NCBI GenBank assembly: GCA_023634235.1 | Contig: JAMKCF010000001.1 | Coordinates: 124,001 to 188,000, forward strand | Length of the DNA stretch: 64,000 nucleotides | Source of the DNA: Pisaster brevispinus | Lineage: Eukaryota; Echinodermata; Asteroidea; Forcipulatida; Asteriidae | Reading direction: 5' to 3' | Shown here: positions 42,536 through 54,570 of the stretch, in pieces | Layout: every line of letters starts with the position of its first letter | Numbering within the stretch: position 1 is the first letter of the stretch | Made by a program: the position numbers and the translations under genes | The notes under the pieces: model-generated | Seen by the model: only the letters and a program-made list of their open reading frames with translations | What the model was told of the DNA's origin: nothing | The model's database searches: none

Positions 42536-43736
42536 CTTGTTTGGTTCTTGTTTTGAGCGTGTGCCTTAGATACAATTATGTCATCTAGTGTTAGTTATTA
42601 GTACAATCTTTTGTGAGGGTTATGAATGGTCTCCCACATGCATTCAATTCAATAGGCAGTTTACAGCCGCCTTCAATTGTGGGCAAGTCCTCTCAAATCA
42701 ATAATCGTTCAACGAACTTTTCACAGATAGACTTAGAATGCCCGAGTTTTATCGATTCGACTTACAACCCATAACATTGGTATCTGAGCCATTGCTAGTC
42801 CCTGATCATCAAATATAGATACTTATAGTTTTACAAAAGGGAATTATACTGTTATAACACCCAAAGTGACCAGAGATATACATACACACTGTCCATGTAC
42901 ATGCACATGTACATGTACATGCAACATTTTAAATGGTGTCACGAATCTCGAAATCTAAGTGACAACTTAACACCAGAATTACGTCTACCCCAATCGTCCT
43001 GGATTGTAATTTGTGCCTGCGACTTGCTATGCAAAATGATACACCACATTTGCGTCATTGAGAAAAATGTTTCAATGTGGAGAAGTTAACCTCCTTTTCA
43101 GTTACTTCTTACCACTTGCAATAGTTACACGGCTTGAGGTTCAAACATTTTTGCTTTACCTACTTCTTGAGTGATTAGAACCGCGGTATTTAGTTATAGA
43201 TTTCCTACCCAATTTTCGGGCTCTGTATTACCTTGTCCTTGTGTATTAACTTTTACACAAGTGAGAGGTACAACAAAACTTGTCGTTTTACCCAATATTG
43301 ACAACAGTTTACACACTATTTGTACTCAGCATTTTTACACAGCAACATTTTTCAAAATATTACACTTCTTTTTTAGAGTGCACATTGTGGGTTCAGGGCT
43401 TGGGCCACGGGGTTTGGCTACAACTCGGTCAAGGCTACATTGAGGGCCCGGCTTTACTTCGATCTCGGGCAAAGATTTGGGGCAGATCAAATCTGGGTGA
43501 AAAGTACCGGTTCAGCAATTTTCGTTGATTCATTGTTATTCACTTTCAAAAGAAAAACTCTGCCAAGATCGTTAGGCAGACATTAAATTATTTTCACGGA
43601 ACTCTTTACAAAAATGCTTATACATGTGCAATGATTTATGTCTCGTTTTTGTTGTTGACATTAATAACTAATACATTGTATTGAAAGCAACTGGCGAGTC
43701 CCCATCGACTTTTTATGCAGGTGTAACAAGTAAACA

Positions 43737-43973
43737 TCATAAATCAAGCAAGCATTTAAATATGGTCTTAACCACAAGTGCTTGTCTACGATTAACGGAT
43801 ATCAGTATTATAAATGCAACAGTATGCCCTAAAATATTTTGGGTATGTTGGTCCCTTCTAAAAAAAAACCATCCTCCTTTTCGGACTACCAATGATGAGT
43901 AGTATTGTGTTACGAGATCAGGGCTAGCGATAACTGAGGATATGAGGAGAACCAATACTAGAAAGGGATCCAT
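43737..43973 (-). CDS. Doubtful small secreted-type ORF in duplication unit 1
   Basis: 78 codons starting MDPFLVLVLLISSVIASPD, a signal-peptide-like opening, then YYSSLVVRKGG and an RRDQHTQNILG stretch. The copy in unit 2 keeps the frame through a 3-bp deletion but has lost the ATG (ATG to ATT). No family recognised and no splice support. Confidence 0.2.
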   Translation of the reverse strand: MDPFLVLVLLISSVIASPDLVTQYYSSLVVRKGGWFFFRRDQHTQNILGHTVAFIILISVNRRQALVVKTIFKCLLDL

Positions 43974-45087
43974 GGGGCGACACTTCCTTGTTAACTAGCA
44001 CCACGTCTTCAATCAAGTGTAACTTGTCACTGGATGATAGAATGACAAAAGAAACATCACTTTCAGAATTTAGAATTCAATGTCCTTTCATTTGATACCA
44101 AACACAACATATTTTGAGCAAAATTTGGGTCAATGACCACCCTAGTTTCAATGACCCCCCTAAAAACAATTTCCCCACCCCTATCGCTCCTTACTTTTTT
44201 GGGGTAAATAGTGACCCCTATACCTACCACTATCGGTTAAAATTGGCTTCTTTCCAATTTTTCCCCCAGATTTGTTTATTTTCTTTGGCTAATTTTGGGA
44301 TACTACGTAGTTTTTTTACTTAAATTAAAATGTAAACAACGACCAGACATTAACATGTACCTGTGTGTGTACACAGCTAGACACATACAATGGCGAAAAA
44401 ATACAAGCAAATGCAATTATTAAAAATACGAAGACACGTTTCTTTCACACAAACCGGTTACGTAGAGAAATAATTCATATTTCCTTCAGATAACGCAAAA
44501 GTAAACGTTGGTATACTTCATGTAAAAAAAATAACAAGTATAGTTTGTTTTTGTAAAAACACTATATAATATAATGTAATTAAAAAAATAAATAAAATCC
44601 TTGCATGACTACAAATTTATCAACTGCATACAGTATGAACATTACGACTGTTTTTCCTTTCTGACTTTGATGGCAAACACGCATGCGCTCTCCTGGTAAT
44701 GCGGTTGGTTTAAGGTCCCTCTCCAGTCACCAAGCGCTGGGCTTTTAAGTTTAATCTGTTATAAAAATAGCCTTTAGTCCCAAGTCATATCAATACGATA
44801 AAAAATATATATATTATACAAATAAAACAAATTAGACAGAAGAACTAGTGTCAGCAGAGACAAGTTAGACAATATTTTAACAATGTTCAGATAACTAATG
44901 TTGTTGCTAAAAAGGTTTTGTGAAAAGGTTATTCCAAATTTATAAAGCAGATCAACTTTCCTTAAATTCGAAAGTTACTTATTTAGTTCTTCCCGAAGCC
45001 GGTAGAAGATTTAGTTGTTCCTATTTGACTTTTGAGTATTCTCTTGGAAAGAATTTCTACAACGACAGTATGAAACAAATTTACATG

Positions 45088-46177
45088 TGTGCAACAAAAG
45101 CACTCAAGATGGTGGCCGCCAGCGTTTTTTTTTCCCAGGACGATCGTGGGCAATTAACATAAATGGGCGTAGTAAACTTTACATTTCCCCTTGCACATGC
45201 GTACTTGGACGTAATAGTTGTGGGTTGAAATACACTCACGTGTATTATTATGTGCTATGTGAAAGTAGCAGTATTCACGAGGGCTCCGCTCCCCAATATT
45301 AACACATCTTACAGTTTACACTGAAAGGTCTTGTGTTCCTTTCAAGATTTCTTGAGGTTTGCAAACTCTTGTCTCCCAAAGTTTGACTTCATTGGCCTGT
45401 TGTTGAGTCTCCTTAGAACACATCAATGGAATTAGGAATGGCCATTCAGCCTTATGTAATTATCGATGTCCAGAAATGTATCTGGGTTTAGTGTACACTG
45501 TGTATGAATGATGACCACAAGGGACATTGGGCCAGTGGTGGTACGTATGTGGAACGACATAGTTGTGGGGACCACGCGACTGGCTGTTCTTCTACTGCCA
45601 CTTCACAAGGGTGTATAGATTGTGATGAACGATGAACCCAGTCCAACAACATTCTAAACTACATGTAAGCTCATCAAACTGCGTCTGTTTGTACTGCAGT
45701 GTACTTTCATCACAAACATTTAGGGCCATTTCTAATTTCATTTAATGGGTTTCTTCTTTCATTATGAACGTCGGTCTATTTTCTTACTTGCCCTCCCTCC
45801 CCTTCCCAACCCTATCCCAAAAGATTTGATCGTGCCTTCAAGACTCAACAAGCCGCGACGCATTTTTGTACACAATTTACAGTACATTAATGTACATGTA
45901 CATGTAAATGCACATGTACTGTCACATAACATAATAATACACGTGAGTGTACAACCCACAACTACTACGTCCAAGCACGCATGTGCAAGGGGAAATGTAA
46001 AGTTTACAACGCCCATTTATGTTAATTGCCCACGTTCTTCCTGGGGAAAAAAAAAAAAAACGCTGGCCGCCATGGCAGCGAGGCTAATGAATGTCACTGA
46101 GCTTGCGCCGTTGCAGTCGTCTGTTGAGCAGCAGTAATTGCACCCTTCGATGCTGAAGAGTGAAACGCATGCCTCAC
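45088..46177 (-). pseudogene. Ly6 last exon copy, truncated and split by a TIR element
   Basis: Matches the last exon of intact gene C (48984-49190) on both sides of an insertion. CEACVSLFSIEGC, CCSTDDCNGASS and LAAMAA read on the right part; the C-terminal coding end with its stop region is left of 45120. The 5' part of the exon is missing because the duplication breakpoint at 46177 joins it to unrelated intron sequence. The insertion would replace the hydrophobic GPI-signal end by SVFFFFPQEERGQLT. It lacks its own exon 2 and is very likely non-functional. Confidence 0.88.
45120..46065. mobile_element. 946-bp TIR element inserted in a Ly6 exon
   Basis: Starts CAGCGTTTTTTTTTCCCAGG and ends with its inverted form (...CCTGGGGAAAA...AACGCTG). 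The inverted repeats extend about 150 bp, including GGGCAATTAACATAAATGGG and CCCCTTGCACATGCG. A GCCGC target duplication flanks it exactly (45115-45119 and 46066-46070); the empty site GTGGCCGCCATGG is preserved in unit 2 at 49016-49026. No transposase is visible. Confidence 0.93.
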
Positions 46178-49126
46178 ATTTACAATGTCCTGCGACATGC
46201 CTAAACCACGAATAAGGAATTACACATTGGGTACGCAAAGCGAAAATAACAAGAAGGATCTTGCGCGTTCACTCAAAACAATAAAATTTTGGGTAACCCG
46301 TACGTGAAAGAAGTTTTGAAATAGTTGTATTTGGTAAACTTACCGTAAAACATACTGAGTAAGATTAGCTTCAACGCAATCTTACCCACCATCTTGTTTG
46401 GTTCTTGTTTTGAGCGTGTGCCTTAGATACAATTATGTCATCTAGTTTTAGTTACTAGTACAATCTTTTGTGAGGGTTATGAATGGTCTCCCACATGCAT
46501 TCAATTCAATAGGCAGTTTACAGCCGCCTCCAATTGTGGGCAAGTCCTCTCAAATCAATAATCGTTCAACGAACTTTTTCACAGATAGACTTAGAATGCC
46601 CGAGTTTTATTGATTCGACTCACAACCCATAACATTGGTATCTGAGCCGTTGCTTAGTCCCTGATACCTTCATCAAATATCGATACTTATAGTTTTACAA
46701 AATGGAATTAAACTGTTATAATACCCAAAGTGACCCGAGATATACATACACGCTGTCCATGTACTGTACATGCACATACAACATTTTAAATGGCGTCACG
46801 TTTCTCGAAATCTAAGTGACAACTTAACACCAGAATTACGTCTACCCCAATCGTCCTGGATTGTAATTTGTGCTTGCGACTTGCTATGCAAAATGGTACA
46901 CCACATTTGTGTCATGGAGAAAAATGTTTCATTGTGGAGAAGTTAACCTCATTTTCAGTTACTTCTTACCACTTGCAAAAGTTACACGGCTTGAGGTTCA
47001 AACATTTTTGCTTTACCTACTTCTTGAGTGATTAGAACTGCGGTGTTAAGTTATAGATTTCCTACCCAATTTTCGGGCTCTGTATTACCTTGACCTTGTG
47101 TATTAACTTTTACACAAGTGAGAGGTACAACAAAACTTGTCGTTTTACCCAATATTGACCACAGCTTACACACTATTTGTACTCAGCATTTTTACACAGC
47201 AACACTTTTCAAAATATTACACTTCTTTTTTAGAGTGCACATTGTGGGTTCAGGGCTTGGGCCACGGGGTTTGGCTACAACTCGGTCAAGGCTACATTGA
47301 GGGCCCGGCTTTACTTCGATCTCGGGCAAAGATTTGGGGCAGATCAAATCTGGGTGAAAAGTACCGGTTCAGCAATTTTCGTTGAGAAATCTCCAGCAAG
47401 CTGTCCCACTTGTATTTTGAAAAGGAGCGCCAATAGAAAGCGATTCATTGTTATTCACTTTCAAAAGAAAAACTCTGCCAAGATCGTTAGGCAGACATTA
47501 AATTATTTTCACGGAACTCTTTACAAAAATGCAAAAATGATTTATGTCTCGTTTTTGTTGTTGACATTAATAACTAATACATTGTATTGAAAGCAACTGG
47601 CGAGTCCCCATCGACTTTTTATGCAGGTGTAACAAGTAAACATCATAAATCAAGCAAGCATTCAAATATGGTCTTAACCAGAAGTGCTTGTCTACGATTA
47701 TCGGATATCAGTATTAATGCAACAGTATGCCCTAAAATATTTTGGGTGTGTTGGTCCCTTCTAAAAAAAAAACATCCTCCTTTTCGGACTACCAATGATG
47801 AGTAGTATTGTGTTACGAGATCAGGGCTAGCGATAACTGAGGATATGAGGAGAACCAATATTAGAAAGGGATCAATGGGGCGACACTTCCTTGTTAACTA
47901 GCACCACGTCTTCAATCAAGTGTAACTTGTCACTGGATGATAGAATGACAAAAGAAACATCACTTTCAGAATTTAGAATTCAATGTCCTTTCATTTGATA
48001 CCAAACACAACATATTTTGAGCAAAATTTGGGTCAATGACCACCCTAGTTTCAATGACCCCCCTAAAAACAATTTCCCCACCCCTATCGCTCCTTACTTT
48101 TTTGGGGTAAATAGTGACCCATATACCTACCATTATCAGTTAAAATTGGCTTCTTTCCAATTTTCCCCCCAGATTTGTTAATTTTCTTTGGCTAATTTTG
48201 GGATACTATGTAGTATTTTTACTTTAATTAAAAATGTAAACAACGACCAGACATTAACATGTACCTGTGTGTGCACACAGTTAGACACATACAATGGCGA
48301 AAAAATACAAGCAAATGCAATCATTTAAAATACGAAGACACATTTATTTCACACAAACCGGTTACGTAGAGAAATAATTCATATTTCCTTCAGATAACGC
48401 AAAAGTAAACGTTGGTATACTTCATGTAAAAAATTAAAAAGTATGTTTTGTTTTTGTAAAAACACTATCTAATATAATGTTAAAATAAAAAAATAAAAAA
48501 AAATTATTGCATGGCTACAAATTTATCAACTGCATACAGTGTGAACATTACGACTGTTTTTCCTTTCTGACTTTGATGGCAAAAGCACGCATGCGCTCTC
48601 CTGGTAATGCGGTTGGTTTAAGGTCCTTCTCCAGTCACCAAGCGCTATGGGCTTTTAAGTTTAATCTGTCATAAAAATAGCCTTTAGTCCCAAGTCATTT
48701 CAATACGATAAACAAAATCTTTTATACAAATAAAAAAAATTAGACCGAAGAACTAGCGTCAGCAGAGACACGTTAGACAATATTTTAACAATGTTCAGAT
48801 AACTAATGTTGCTAAAAAGGTTTTGTGAAAAGGTTATTCCAAATTTATAAAGCAGATCAACTTTCCTTAAATTCGAAAGTTACTAAAGTTCTTCCCGAAG
48901 CCGGCAGAAGATTTAGTTGTTTCTATTTGACTTTTAAGTATTTCTCGTTGAAAGAATTTCTACAACGACAGTATGAAACAAATTTACATGTGTGCAACAA
49001 AAGCACCCAAGATGGTGGCCGCCATGGCAGCGAGGCTAAATGTCATTGAGCTTGCGCCGTTGCAGTCGTCTGTTGAGCAGCAGTTGGTGCACCCTTCGAT
49101 GCTGAAGAGTGAAACGCATGCCTCAC
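46178..49126. repeat. Tandem segmental duplication, unit 2
   Basis: Second copy of 42321-46177 without the TIR insertion. At its right end the sequence runs on without a break into the rest of intact Ly6 gene C, so this boundary preserves the ancestral arrangement. Confidence 0.95.
46344..46392 (-). pseudogene. Ly6 signal-peptide exon, unit 2 (orphan copy)
   Basis: Encodes MVGKIALKLILLSMFY with one change (Glu to Lys) from the unit 1 copy and the same GTAAGT donor in phase 1. Downstream on the minus strand lies only the truncated last exon of 45088-46177, so this exon has no second exon to join. Confidence 0.75.
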
Positions 49127-50456
49127 TGCAGGAAGATGAGCATCCACGGGCCACAATTGTCGTTGTTCCATCAACCTTGGTTGTGGCTTTCTGTATCGAA
49201 ACAACATTCACAAATTTACAATTTGTTGTTTGAAGTTACTCTTACGAACGTTATCATAAAAGCGTAGTAGGTTCTTTGTATAGCTGATGGTCACAGTTAA
49301 CTTGTATATTGAGCATGTTTATTTGCTTTCTCGTGAAGACGATGTGGGCATCCTGATCAAAACTTCGAGTTGTACACTACCAATTATTTTCAAAACCAGC
49401 ACAACTCAGAATGATTTGTTTTTCCCTCCGTTTTTTATTATTGTTGTGATTATTATTATTTTAATCCCAGTTCGCTACAGACAAGGTTAAAAGCCATTCT
49501 TGGCGAGGGACTACAAGAAGACAATATTTGAGATGAAAATAACTCAGGGAGCTAAAGGTGTAAGAATTTATGATTTTCTTGTAATTTTCTTGTTTGTGGT
49601 ATCACCACAAACGTTACTAGATGGAGTGGATTTTTTACTTTTTAATGAAGGGCGTGGCTGTGGTATACTTACGGAGCACATATCTTCAGAATCTGAGCAG
49701 GTGACTGAGCTATTAGATGCCGCGGCATCAAACTCGTCGTTACAGCTGCTGTCACTTGCACCAGTGATCCAACCACAGCTGTTACAAGTGAGTGCACTCA
49801 TTCCAGCTGCAAAACAAACAAACAAAACAAACAATCAGTTATCTTTGTAATTTAACCACTTCATGTCAGATGAAACTTGGTTAAGTTTTGTATCCAACAT
49901 TCAGTTATACCCAGTAGTGAAGAATGGAGCCGTAGACGACCCTCCGGTACTTGATTATTATGAGAATTATTATTTCATGTTAGTTTTAATTAAAGATGAG
50001 CACCGTGGTCTTAAAACGTGGATGGCATTTTATATTACAAAAAAATGGGAGCGGGGGTCAATGCAATTATCTGTTTTAATAAATGGTTGACATTGAATAA
50101 AGGAGTGCAATGTTTGCTTCGGATGTATACGAACAAATTTACCCAAAACAAACGGGCTGTGCAATAAAATGTGTGAACTTTTTATTAAAATCTCCCAAAT
50201 GAGCTAGCAAATGTTGTCATTCTCTTTTTATCTAAAAACCTTACAGGTCATAACAGGGAGATTTTTTATATGGAAATCGTACACCAGGATCATCACTGTG
50301 AAAAAAATGGTAAGTCTTATCATTGCCCGCTTAAACTGGATACACAACTGTAAAACACTGGAGAGGTATAGTTTTATTCAATTATTTAAGCTCCCTTAAG
50401 AGTTGACACTTACCGACGAGGCTCAGCAGAAGAACAACTGTTGCTAGGGTATTCAT
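48984..50456 (-). CDS. Ly6/uPAR three-finger protein gene C, intact
   Basis: Predicted secreted or GPI-anchored Ly6/uPAR protein of 127 residues. Exons: 50456-50414, 49806-49673, 49190-48984; phases 1 and 0; all GT-AG. Signal peptide MNTLATVVLLLSLVAGMSA, then the mature start LTCNSCGWITG, a Cys-rich middle (SSCNDEF, VTCSDSEDMCS), GCSSSCSEACVSLF, the closing CCSTDDCNG signature, and a hydrophobic tail SLAAMAATILGAFVAHM fitting a GPI signal. A 5'UTR acceptor lies at 50502/50503 (GTTGCAG|GTATTTT). The last exon straddles the duplication boundary at 49126. Confidence 0.93.
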
Positions 50457-50644
50457 GTTGGTTTCTTTTCGTGGTGTTTGTCTTAGGCAAGTCAAAAAAT
50501 ACCTGCAACATAAAACAAATAAAAAAATTACTTTTCCAACCAATCCGAAAAACTGTAAGTGTATCAGCGAGATTATTACAAATTTTCATCGTTTGAAGTA
50601 CAATTTAGTTTTGCACTTAAAATTTGCTTTAAAATAACAACTTG

Positions 50645-50760
50645 TTTTTAGGAAGTGTGATTCTAGAGTCAGAATCCGCCCGGCCGACTACTGTGCCGGT
50701 GAATCTTTCCCCACTGGACTCGGAATGGGATACCGTGCCTATGATGAAAGTATACATATA
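50645..50760 (+). other. GC-rich patch with 28S-like word
   Basis: Contains AGAGTCAGAATCCGCCCGG, which resembles the conserved CTAAGTCAGAATCCGCCC near the 3' end of 28S rRNA. The following sequence does not match rRNA as far as I can tell. It may be chance or a short rRNA-derived or repeat fragment. Confidence 0.25.
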
Positions 50761-50769
50761 GTAGTGTTT

Positions 50770-52070
50770 TCAAAAGAAACATCCCGATGATTGTTATTAC
50801 ATCTGGTAATCACTGTCTTGTTCAGTTCAAATCATAACTTAAGCTAGGTTAACAATAAATAAAAAGGCATTCAAATGAGGAATCTCCCACCCGTAAAAAA
50901 AAAATAAATAAATAAATAAATATACAACACATAAACAAAGATATGAAAACATTAAAAAACACAACCTTTATGGTTTGTTAACGAGGTCGTGTGAATATAT
51001 GAAAAACGATTAAACCGCAACTGAGTGACATGAACAAACACTGGGCGGTTATAGTTTGACAGAAACCAATCAATGACATGTCCGTCTATTGTCATTTATT
51101 TGCTTATAGTATCAAAAGCTTGTATCACACGTGCCTACTGCAGTACATGTATACTGGTATTTCAGTTGCTTACGAAGTTTCGATCTAGCAACTCTGAGAT
51201 TTAAACTCTTCACAAAACACCTGACAAACCCCATTTGTTTACAATGTATTTATGTTTTTGTGTGCATATAGCTATTGTTGGTGTGTGTTTTCTTGTTTTT
51301 TTTCTTTGTTAAGATTGATTCTCAACTTGAGCTCAATCTATTCCTAGCTGTTTGTGAAACCAATCTTTAGCAACAGATTGCTCTGTTCAAAATAATGCAT
51401 ATTCAGATTGGTAACAAAATAATGCATTTTCAGATTGGTAACATTGTATAGTTCAGAATTGCCGTTCGTGGTAGCTGTTTGTAACTACAAGGTAAATTAT
51501 TTTTACATGTTAACTCTTGAAACATGACGAAAACGCAAATTACTGATAGTAACGAATTTTAGGCCAATTTAGGCCTAAACAACACAAAAAAAAACCAAAA
51601 ACGAATTAGACGACGCTCTCCTGACCTCCTTGTCAAGTTCCCCATCGGAAGTTTCAGGAGGATAACTACCAAGTACCATTACATTCACATTTAATGAATG
51701 CTTAAAAAGTTTGCACCCAAAAGAGTGTTCACTACATTTTGTGCAGATTTGCCAAACGAGAGTCATCGCGTCCGTCAAAAAATAGAAATACAGAAAACAT
51801 TGCAAAACACAAAATTACTTCTCTCGTCACTGTTGTAGTTTTGAGCAGGGATAGCCTGAATTTCTGTTCGTGTGTTTTTTTTTTTTTTTTTTTCGAGACT
51901 AAACTAATGGCTAAATGTCTTCCGTAAGCATAGGCTAAATCTTGAGTAAATAAATACACATGCATTAGGCCTATATCAGTTTTTGTTAATCAAGTAAATA
52001 AAAGACGGGCACACACTTTACTTTATAAGTCTCATGTTGTTGGTTACTAGAAGAACGTTTACATTGTAAT
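50770..52070. other. Ly6 gene C 5' intron region
   Basis: AT-rich; an AAATAAATAAATAAATAAAT run at 50899-50921 and a T(18+) run near 51876. If the upstream 5'UTR exon at about 52077 is real, this is its intron. No coding exon recognised. Confidence 0.4.
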
Positions 52071-52076
52071 ACTTAC

Positions 52077-52135
52077 CTGTTTGAGTTCGGAGGATGTAAT
52101 GTTTGATTTGAAAGTAGTTGCGCGCTAGGCAAACC
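52077..52135 (-). other. Candidate 5'UTR exon of Ly6 gene C
   Basis: On the minus strand CCGAACTCAAACAG|GTAAGTATT is an excellent donor preceded by sequence with GCGCGCAACT, the kind seen near starts. It could splice to the acceptor at 50502. The upstream limit and transcription start are not determined. Confidence 0.35.
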
Positions 52136-52739
52136 GCTTATCGCCCAAATATCGCCCAAACATCTCTTCAAAAACACTGCATGGGTGTACGGCTGCTAGG
52201 CAAGGAACTCAAGTATGAATGTTGGACACAAAAGGTGCTAAGGTTACGGAAAAGCAAACCTTTGTTGTCTGCTTAACTTGAAAACAGTTGCATCATAGTT
52301 AATCGATTATGCAAATGAAGCTACTCGTTTTTACTCTTGGATGCCTTGTGTAGTTCAGAGCACTGTATACTACGTACTTGCATGCTGTATTTCTGTTTGT
52401 ACAGTTAACAGTATAAATTCCCTGCTGATTGGCGTTCTATGCTGGCGGAACAGTCTTCGAATATATTACCATGTCGTTGTAACTTTTAAGGATACTTCAA
52501 CAGGCAACTTGGAGGCAACTGATTGTTTTCATGAAAAAAGAGGGCGCTATGAGATCTCGAATTGAACAGTGACACAAAAAGTGCCTTTCTGTAAACAATT
52601 GTATGCTGATTTTAAAGGCTGCCCAAGAACTTAGTAGAAAGTGCCTCGTGGCGTTGATGGGTTGGGACAGAGGATACAAGTCCTCCACTTTTTGATTACC
52701 CATTTTATATGGCAACAAAAAGTAAACTTTGCAAAAGTC

Positions 52740-53110
52740 GTTAATGGCCGACGTTTCGACCCTGGCAGTGTTATTTTCAAAGGTTAAATGGCACACATAA
52801 GATACAATGTATATCCGGGAGACTACTTCGGGAGACTATATTTTTTTAGTTCTGAAAAGAACTGTCCAGCGTATTAGCTACTACCTGGGCGGAGGGTAGG
52901 GAATCCGCTGGGACCACTGCTTTTGCTTTGTGGATTGGATCAGAACTATTAAGTAGTCTCCCGAATTCCGAAATCTACTCCGCGGCAGTAGAATAAAAAG
53001 CAAGACCTAGTTCTCTAAGAACAATTCTACACAGCTATAGTAGATACACACATAGTGTTACCGCAAACCATGTTTACATTGAAACCTCATCATGCAAAGC
53101 CCCAAAATGT
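52740..53110. repeat. Composite dispersed repeat
   Basis: Begins TTAATGGCCGACGTTTCGAC and continues through CGGGAGACTACTTCGGGAGA, CCTGGGCGGAGGGTAGGGAA, AAGTAGTCTCCCGAATTCCG and ATAGTGTTACCGCAAACCAT. GTGTTACCGCA and CATGCAAAG recur at 54535-54560, so the blocks belong to one family. The class is not determined; a retroelement origin is likely. Confidence 0.5.
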
Positions 53111-53267
53111 ATACACATAAGAGTACGTTGGTTCAACAAAAACAATCAAATTAATGGAAAGAAATGAAAAGATAGGGAGGCAGAAATCACACAGATTAGC
53201 AAAGGGGAAACAAGAGAAGCGGATTACAAACCGCTTACTCAACAAAAGGGCGTAACAAGCAAAACAC

Positions 53268-53357
53268 AGTTAATGGCCTGACGTTTCGACCCCAGCAAAG
53301 TCTTTTTAGCTTTCGAGAAAGACTTTGCTGGGGTTGAAGCGTCAGGCCATTAAGCTT
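53268..53357. repeat. 85-bp palindrome of GACGTTTCGACC motifs
   Basis: TTAATGGCCTGACGTTTCGA and its inverted form face each other around TTTTAGCTTTCGAGAAA. The arms are near-perfect over about 36 bp. It is a head-to-head pair of the dispersed motif also found singly at 9700, 25214 and 52740. Confidence 0.85.
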
Positions 53358-54430
53358 TTTTTGTTTTTTGTTCGCAGAAAAAGCACGGAATGAACAATGC
53401 AGGAAATAAAGGGGCGGGATAGGGATCGGAATTGGATTGGATTAACTTAGAGGTTGGAAACACAAAAGACAAAGCAATGGTGGCCGGGGATAAAAAGTTC
53501 TTATTAAGTGAATAAGACAGGGGTATATCTGTGAAGAAAGGAGAATGCAATGTCAGCAATTTGTTAATCATTTACTTCTTGGATGTTCAGGCCATGGGAT
53601 TGGGGTGCCTTATCCAGTGTTTCTCCCTACTTTTTACTCAGATGAATTATCTTTCTGTGGTTTCCCAGTTCCCTTTTCACCTATTTTCACTTTGCAAAGT
53701 ATTAGATATAGATGATATAGTTGCGGTGAATGTGACATGGCCCCTTGTCATAAGGGTGGTGCTATTGGCATGACTGGATGGTGAGGAATTCAAAACTCTG
53801 ATGTGTAATAAAATATTTTCAGTTGGGAGGGGGTGGGCAAGCGGGGGCAAATACATGATTGTATTTTTGGGGAGGGGCTGTTTAATGAATTAGCATCTTG
53901 TATTAGGGCATTGTTCGATATTTAGGGGCATGGGGAGGTAACGGGTTTCGAGTTGACTGCCCCCCCCCGGTTACGCCATTGATGATTTGCTGTCTACACA
54001 CGATGCGTAGTGTTTGGGGCACCTGAAATTTCCCACTCAAGCACATGCTGACTGTTTCCCGCACATCTCGCGAGATCTCCTGGAATAAGTGCTCCAGAAC
54101 ATCGAACTGTTCGGTAGTAAATAGTCACTAGAGTTAACTGGATCAGACCATGAACATGAACATACTGTCACTACACAAACTTGACCTGACTGTTACTTCT
54201 ATGTTTGTTTTTTTGTTTCTTTTTCTTTTCGATTCTTGCTTGTTTGCAAACTAATCCTTACAGCCGTGTCTATTAGATGGCGTGACTGGTATTTGAAAAT
54301 ACCCTGTCTAAATTTCCATATATCTGTAACTAATTGCTTAACTGAATACATGGGAAGAGAACCAAGTGCGCCCTCAGTGTTCAACTGTCGAATTCAACTT
54401 TGTGATTAGAATATTTAAAATAAAAAGTTA
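53358..54430. other. Intergenic, no gene seen
   Basis: Contains G-rich patches (53826-53850, 53865-53880) and a run of C (53961-53969). ORFs on either strand lack family features. Confidence 0.45.
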
Positions 54431-54440
54431 AGTTTTCCAG

Positions 54441-54570
54441 CATTCTCCTGAAGACGATCAGAGCATACTGATTGAAACGTTGAGTCGTTAACCAACGGTT
54501 CTTTTCAGAACCTACACTACCCAAAAGAGATTTCCACATGGTGTTACCGCACTTCCCCCATGCAAAGTTT
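54441..54570 (+). repeat. Dispersed repeat with hammerhead-like core
   Basis: CTGAAGA at 54448-54454, then a 6-7 bp stem (GATCAG...CTGATT) around AGCATA, then GAAAC at 54474-54478. A second stem-loop (GGTTCTTTTCAGAACC) follows. The order CTGANGA, stem II, GAAAC is that of hammerhead ribozymes, with one extra C before the stem. Confidence 0.4.

Larger units (their letters stand above)
42321..46177. repeat. Tandem segmental duplication, unit 1
   Basis: Begins ATTTACAATGTCCTGCGACA and ends ...GAAACGCATGCCTCAC. The same sequence runs at 46178-49126 in the same orientation. Apart from a 946-bp insertion in unit 1, the two align over their full length with few differences, so the duplication is recent. 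The unit spans one Ly6 signal-peptide exon at its left and part of another Ly6 gene's last exon at its right (minus strand). Confidence 0.95.
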
